Positions 5,910-7,561 of a stretch of 7,561 bases of DNA are shown piece after piece. A program made the position numbers and the translations under genes. This DNA is from Bacillota bacterium. GTDB lineage: Bacteria > Bacillota_A > Clostridia > Lachnospirales > Bianqueaceae. The DNA is taken from positions 1 to 7,561 of the forward strand of contig JAFOIR010000390.1 in the NCBI GenBank assembly GCA_017420625.1. The letters are read 5' to 3'. The notes beneath the pieces were generated by a model. The model saw nothing but the letters and a program-made list of their open reading frames with translations, was not told the DNA's origin and ran no database searches. Positions within the stretch are counted from its first letter, which is position 1. Each line of letters opens with the position of its first letter.

Positions 5910-5938
5910 TTGACTTCCCTCGTTAAAACGAGTATGAT
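5910..5938 (+). promoter_or_regulatory. Sigma-A-type promoter of tex
   Basis: TTGACT (5910-5915) and TATGAT (5933-5938) each match consensus at 5 of 6 and are exactly 17 bp apart. The predicted start is near 5945, about 33 nt before the tex ATG. The promoter begins 17 bp after the stop of the membrane protein gene, so tex has its own transcription start. Confidence 0.85.
5919..5932. repeat. Perfect inverted repeat filling the tex promoter spacer, candidate operator
   Basis: CTCGTT-AA-AACGAG is an exact 6-bp inverted repeat with a 2-bp centre. It ends directly against the -10 box and starts 3 bp after the -35 box. Symmetry in this position suits a dimeric regulator. It is not a terminator, because no T-run follows. 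Confidence 0.5.
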
Positions 5939-5977
5939 ATTTCTGCTCTTTGAATAGAATATGTCCGGAGGTACTTT

Positions 5978-7561
5978 ATGGACCAGCAACTCATCAACCA
6001 ACAGCTCATGAATGAGCTTTCTTTAGAAGCCTGGCAGGTAGAGAACGTCATCAGCCTGCTGGACGAAGGCAATACCATTCCCTTCATTGCCCGGTACCGG
6101 AAAGAAGCACACGGCACCCTTTCCGATGAGACGCTTCGCACGTTCAGCGAACGTCTCACCTATCTTCGCGGTCTTGCTGAGAAGAAGGATCAGGTCATCC
6201 GCACCATCGAAGAACTGGGCAAAATGACCGACGAACTTCGCGCACAGATCGAAAATGCCCAGACCCTGGTAGAGGTGGAGGATCTTTACCGTCCTTACCG
6301 GCCGAAACGCCGGACAAGAGGCATGATCGCCAAGGAACGGGGACTGGAGCCTCTTGCTGCTCTCCTCAAGGATCCGGATCAGAAAGACGCTCTAGAGACG
6401 CTGGCAGCTCCCTTCGTCGATCCCGAGAAAGAAGTTCCGGATGTTGCTTCTGCCCTGGCCGGAGCTTCTGATATTATCGCAGAGGATATTTCTGATCAGG
6501 CAGACTTCAGAAGCCGAATCCGCAAAATGACCTTCGAACAGGGTCAGATCACTTCCAAAGCGAAGGATCCGGATGCCGAAAGCGTCTATGAAATGTATTA
6601 TGATTTCACCGAGCGCGTAAGCAAACTGCCCGGGCATCAGATCCTGGCGCTCAACCGCGGTGAGAAAGAAAAATTCCTGAAAGTCGATATTGCTGCCCCG
6701 GTCGAACAGATCGAGCTGTATCTGACCAAGCATACTGTACCCGCTAAAATGAAGGATCAGGCTAAGATCGAGTTTCTTGAAAATGCGGCGAAAGATGCCT
6801 ACAAACGACTCATCGCCTCTTCCATCGAGACAGAGATCCGCAATGAACTGACCGAAAAAGCACAGGATGGTGCCATCAAAGTATTCGGGCAGAATCTGAT
6901 CCAGCTCTTAATGCAGCCCCCCATCTCCGGTGAGACGGTGCTTGGTTTTGATCCCGGCTACCGCAACGGCTGCAAGCTGGCAGTCGTCGATCCGACCGGC
7001 AAGGTGCTCGATACCGGCGTCATCTACCCCACGATGGGAAAAGGACAGCGGGACGAGGCCAAGATTACTTTCGTAAAGATGCTGGCGAAAAACCGCGTTT
7101 CGCTGATCTCACTGGGCAACGGTACTGCCTCCCGTGAGTCCGAGCAATTTATCGCGGATGTGCTTGCCGAGTACAACCCGCTTGCCAAAGCGAAAAAGGC
7201 CAAAACCGTCTCCTATGTTGTCGTCAGTGAGTCCGGTGCGAGTATCTACTCCGCTTCCAAGCTGGCGGCAGAGGAATTCCCGGATTATGATGTCAATCTT
7301 CGTTCTGCTGTTTCCATTGCGCGCCGTCTGCAGGATCCCCTCGCTGAACTCGTGAAGATCACACCGGAAAGCATCGGTGTCGGCCAGTATCAGCATGACA
7401 TGGATCAGAAAAAGCTCTCTGAAGCTCTGGGCGGTGTCGTTGAAACCTGTGTGAACCGGGTCGGCGTTGATCTCAATACCGCTTCCCCCTCGCTGCTTTC
7501 GTATATTGCCGGCATCAGCAAGGCGATCGCGAAGAATATCGTGACCTACCGCGAAGAAAAC
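5978..7561 (+). CDS. tex: Tex, RNA-binding transcription accessory protein; C-terminus cut by window edge
   Basis: The first 528 residues of a protein that is usually a little over 700 long. The start is well set by GGAGG (5967-5971), 6 nt before the ATG. The Tex N-terminal helical region is typical: TIPFIARYRKEAHGTLSDE (about 31-49), then DLYRPYRPKRRTRG (about 104-117). A YqgF/RNase H-like domain starts near residue 319 with VLGFDPGYRNGCKLAVVD (about 321-338) and runs to about 450, including SLGNGTASRESE and VSESGASIYSAS. The helix-hairpin-helix part follows from about 466 (GVGQYQHDMDQKKL) and contains VNRVGVDLNTAS. The S1 RNA-binding domain expected at the C-terminus lies beyond the window. 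Tex is a conserved cytoplasmic nucleic-acid-binding protein related to eukaryotic Spt6, affecting transcription and expression of some virulence or toxin genes in other bacteria. It has its own promoter with a possible operator and no functional link to the glycan genes. Confidence 0.96.
   Translation, partial: MDQQLINQQLMNELSLEAWQVENVISLLDEGNTIPFIARYRKEAHGTLSDETLRTFSERLTYLRGLAEKKDQVIRTIEELGKMTDELRAQIENAQTLVEVEDLYRPYRPKRRTRGMIAKERGLEPLAALLKDPDQKDALETLAAPFVDPEKEVPDVASALAGASDIIAEDISDQADFRSRIRKMTFEQGQITSKAKDPDAESVYEMYYDFTERVSKLPGHQILALNRGEKEKFLKVDIAAPVEQIELYLTKHTVPAKMKDQAKIEFLENAAKDAYKRLIASSIETEIRNELTEKAQDGAIKVFGQNLIQLLMQPPISGETVLGFDPGYRNGCKLAVVDPTGKVLDTGVIYPTMGKGQRDEAKITFVKMLAKNRVSLISLGNGTASRESEQFIADVLAEYNPLAKAKKAKTVSYVVVSESGASIYSASKLAAEEFPDYDVNLRSAVSIARRLQDPLAELVKITPESIGVGQYQHDMDQKKLSEALGGVVETCVNRVGVDLNTASPSLLSYIAGISKAIAKNIVTYREEN

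Noticed and set aside
1..7561. CRISPR array, tRNA or rRNA genes, insertion sequence, phage or toxin-antitoxin system
   Set aside because: No spaced direct repeats, cloverleaf sequences, terminal inverted repeats, transposase or integrase motifs, or paired small toxin and antitoxin frames were seen on either strand.

Overview
The window looks like chromosome of a low-to-mid GC Firmicute (Bacillota). The evidence is a T-box leader, strong AGGAGG-type ribosome binding sites, sigma-A-like TTGACA/TATAAT promoters, a GtrA-fused glycosyltransferase next to a phosphodiester glycosidase, and base composition that is roughly balanced by eye. A gut-type anaerobe (Erysipelotrichia or Clostridia) fits the Fe-S aldo/keto reductase, but this is inference. 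No transposase, integrase, tRNA, rRNA or CRISPR array was seen.

Layout. Everything left of about 2500 reads on the minus strand and everything right of it on the plus strand, diverging from a compact intergenic region (2478-2600) with two overlapping promoters. On the minus strand, transcription first crosses an aldo/keto reductase with a C-terminal double 4Fe-4S domain (2477-1362). It then meets a second promoter (1354-1326) and a T-box leader (about 1319-1011) whose specifier position reads CUG (leucine). This leader precedes a 2-isopropylmalate synthase-like gene (986 to the window edge) in which most of the family's metal-binding residues are replaced.

On the plus strand there is an APH(3')-type phosphotransferase (2601-3392). 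After a 121-bp AT-rich gap comes a tightly coupled three-gene unit: a GT2 glycosyltransferase fused to a GtrA membrane domain (3514-4548), a membrane-anchored phosphodiester glycosidase of the NAGPA family (4545-5510), and a small four-helix membrane protein with a TTG start (5488-5892). Last is tex (5978 onward, cut by the window end), read from its own strong promoter whose spacer is a perfect inverted repeat.

How the parts may work together. The three-gene unit looks like envelope glycan work: a lipid-linked sugar donor is made at the membrane, and sugar phosphodiesters are processed outside. The T-box should let the LeuA-like gene be expressed when its cognate tRNA, probably tRNA-Leu, is uncharged. 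The least ordinary item is this pairing of a standard amino-acid-sensing leader with a LeuA-fold protein that has lost the canonical HxH metal motif. No defence system or other multi-gene novelty is evident.
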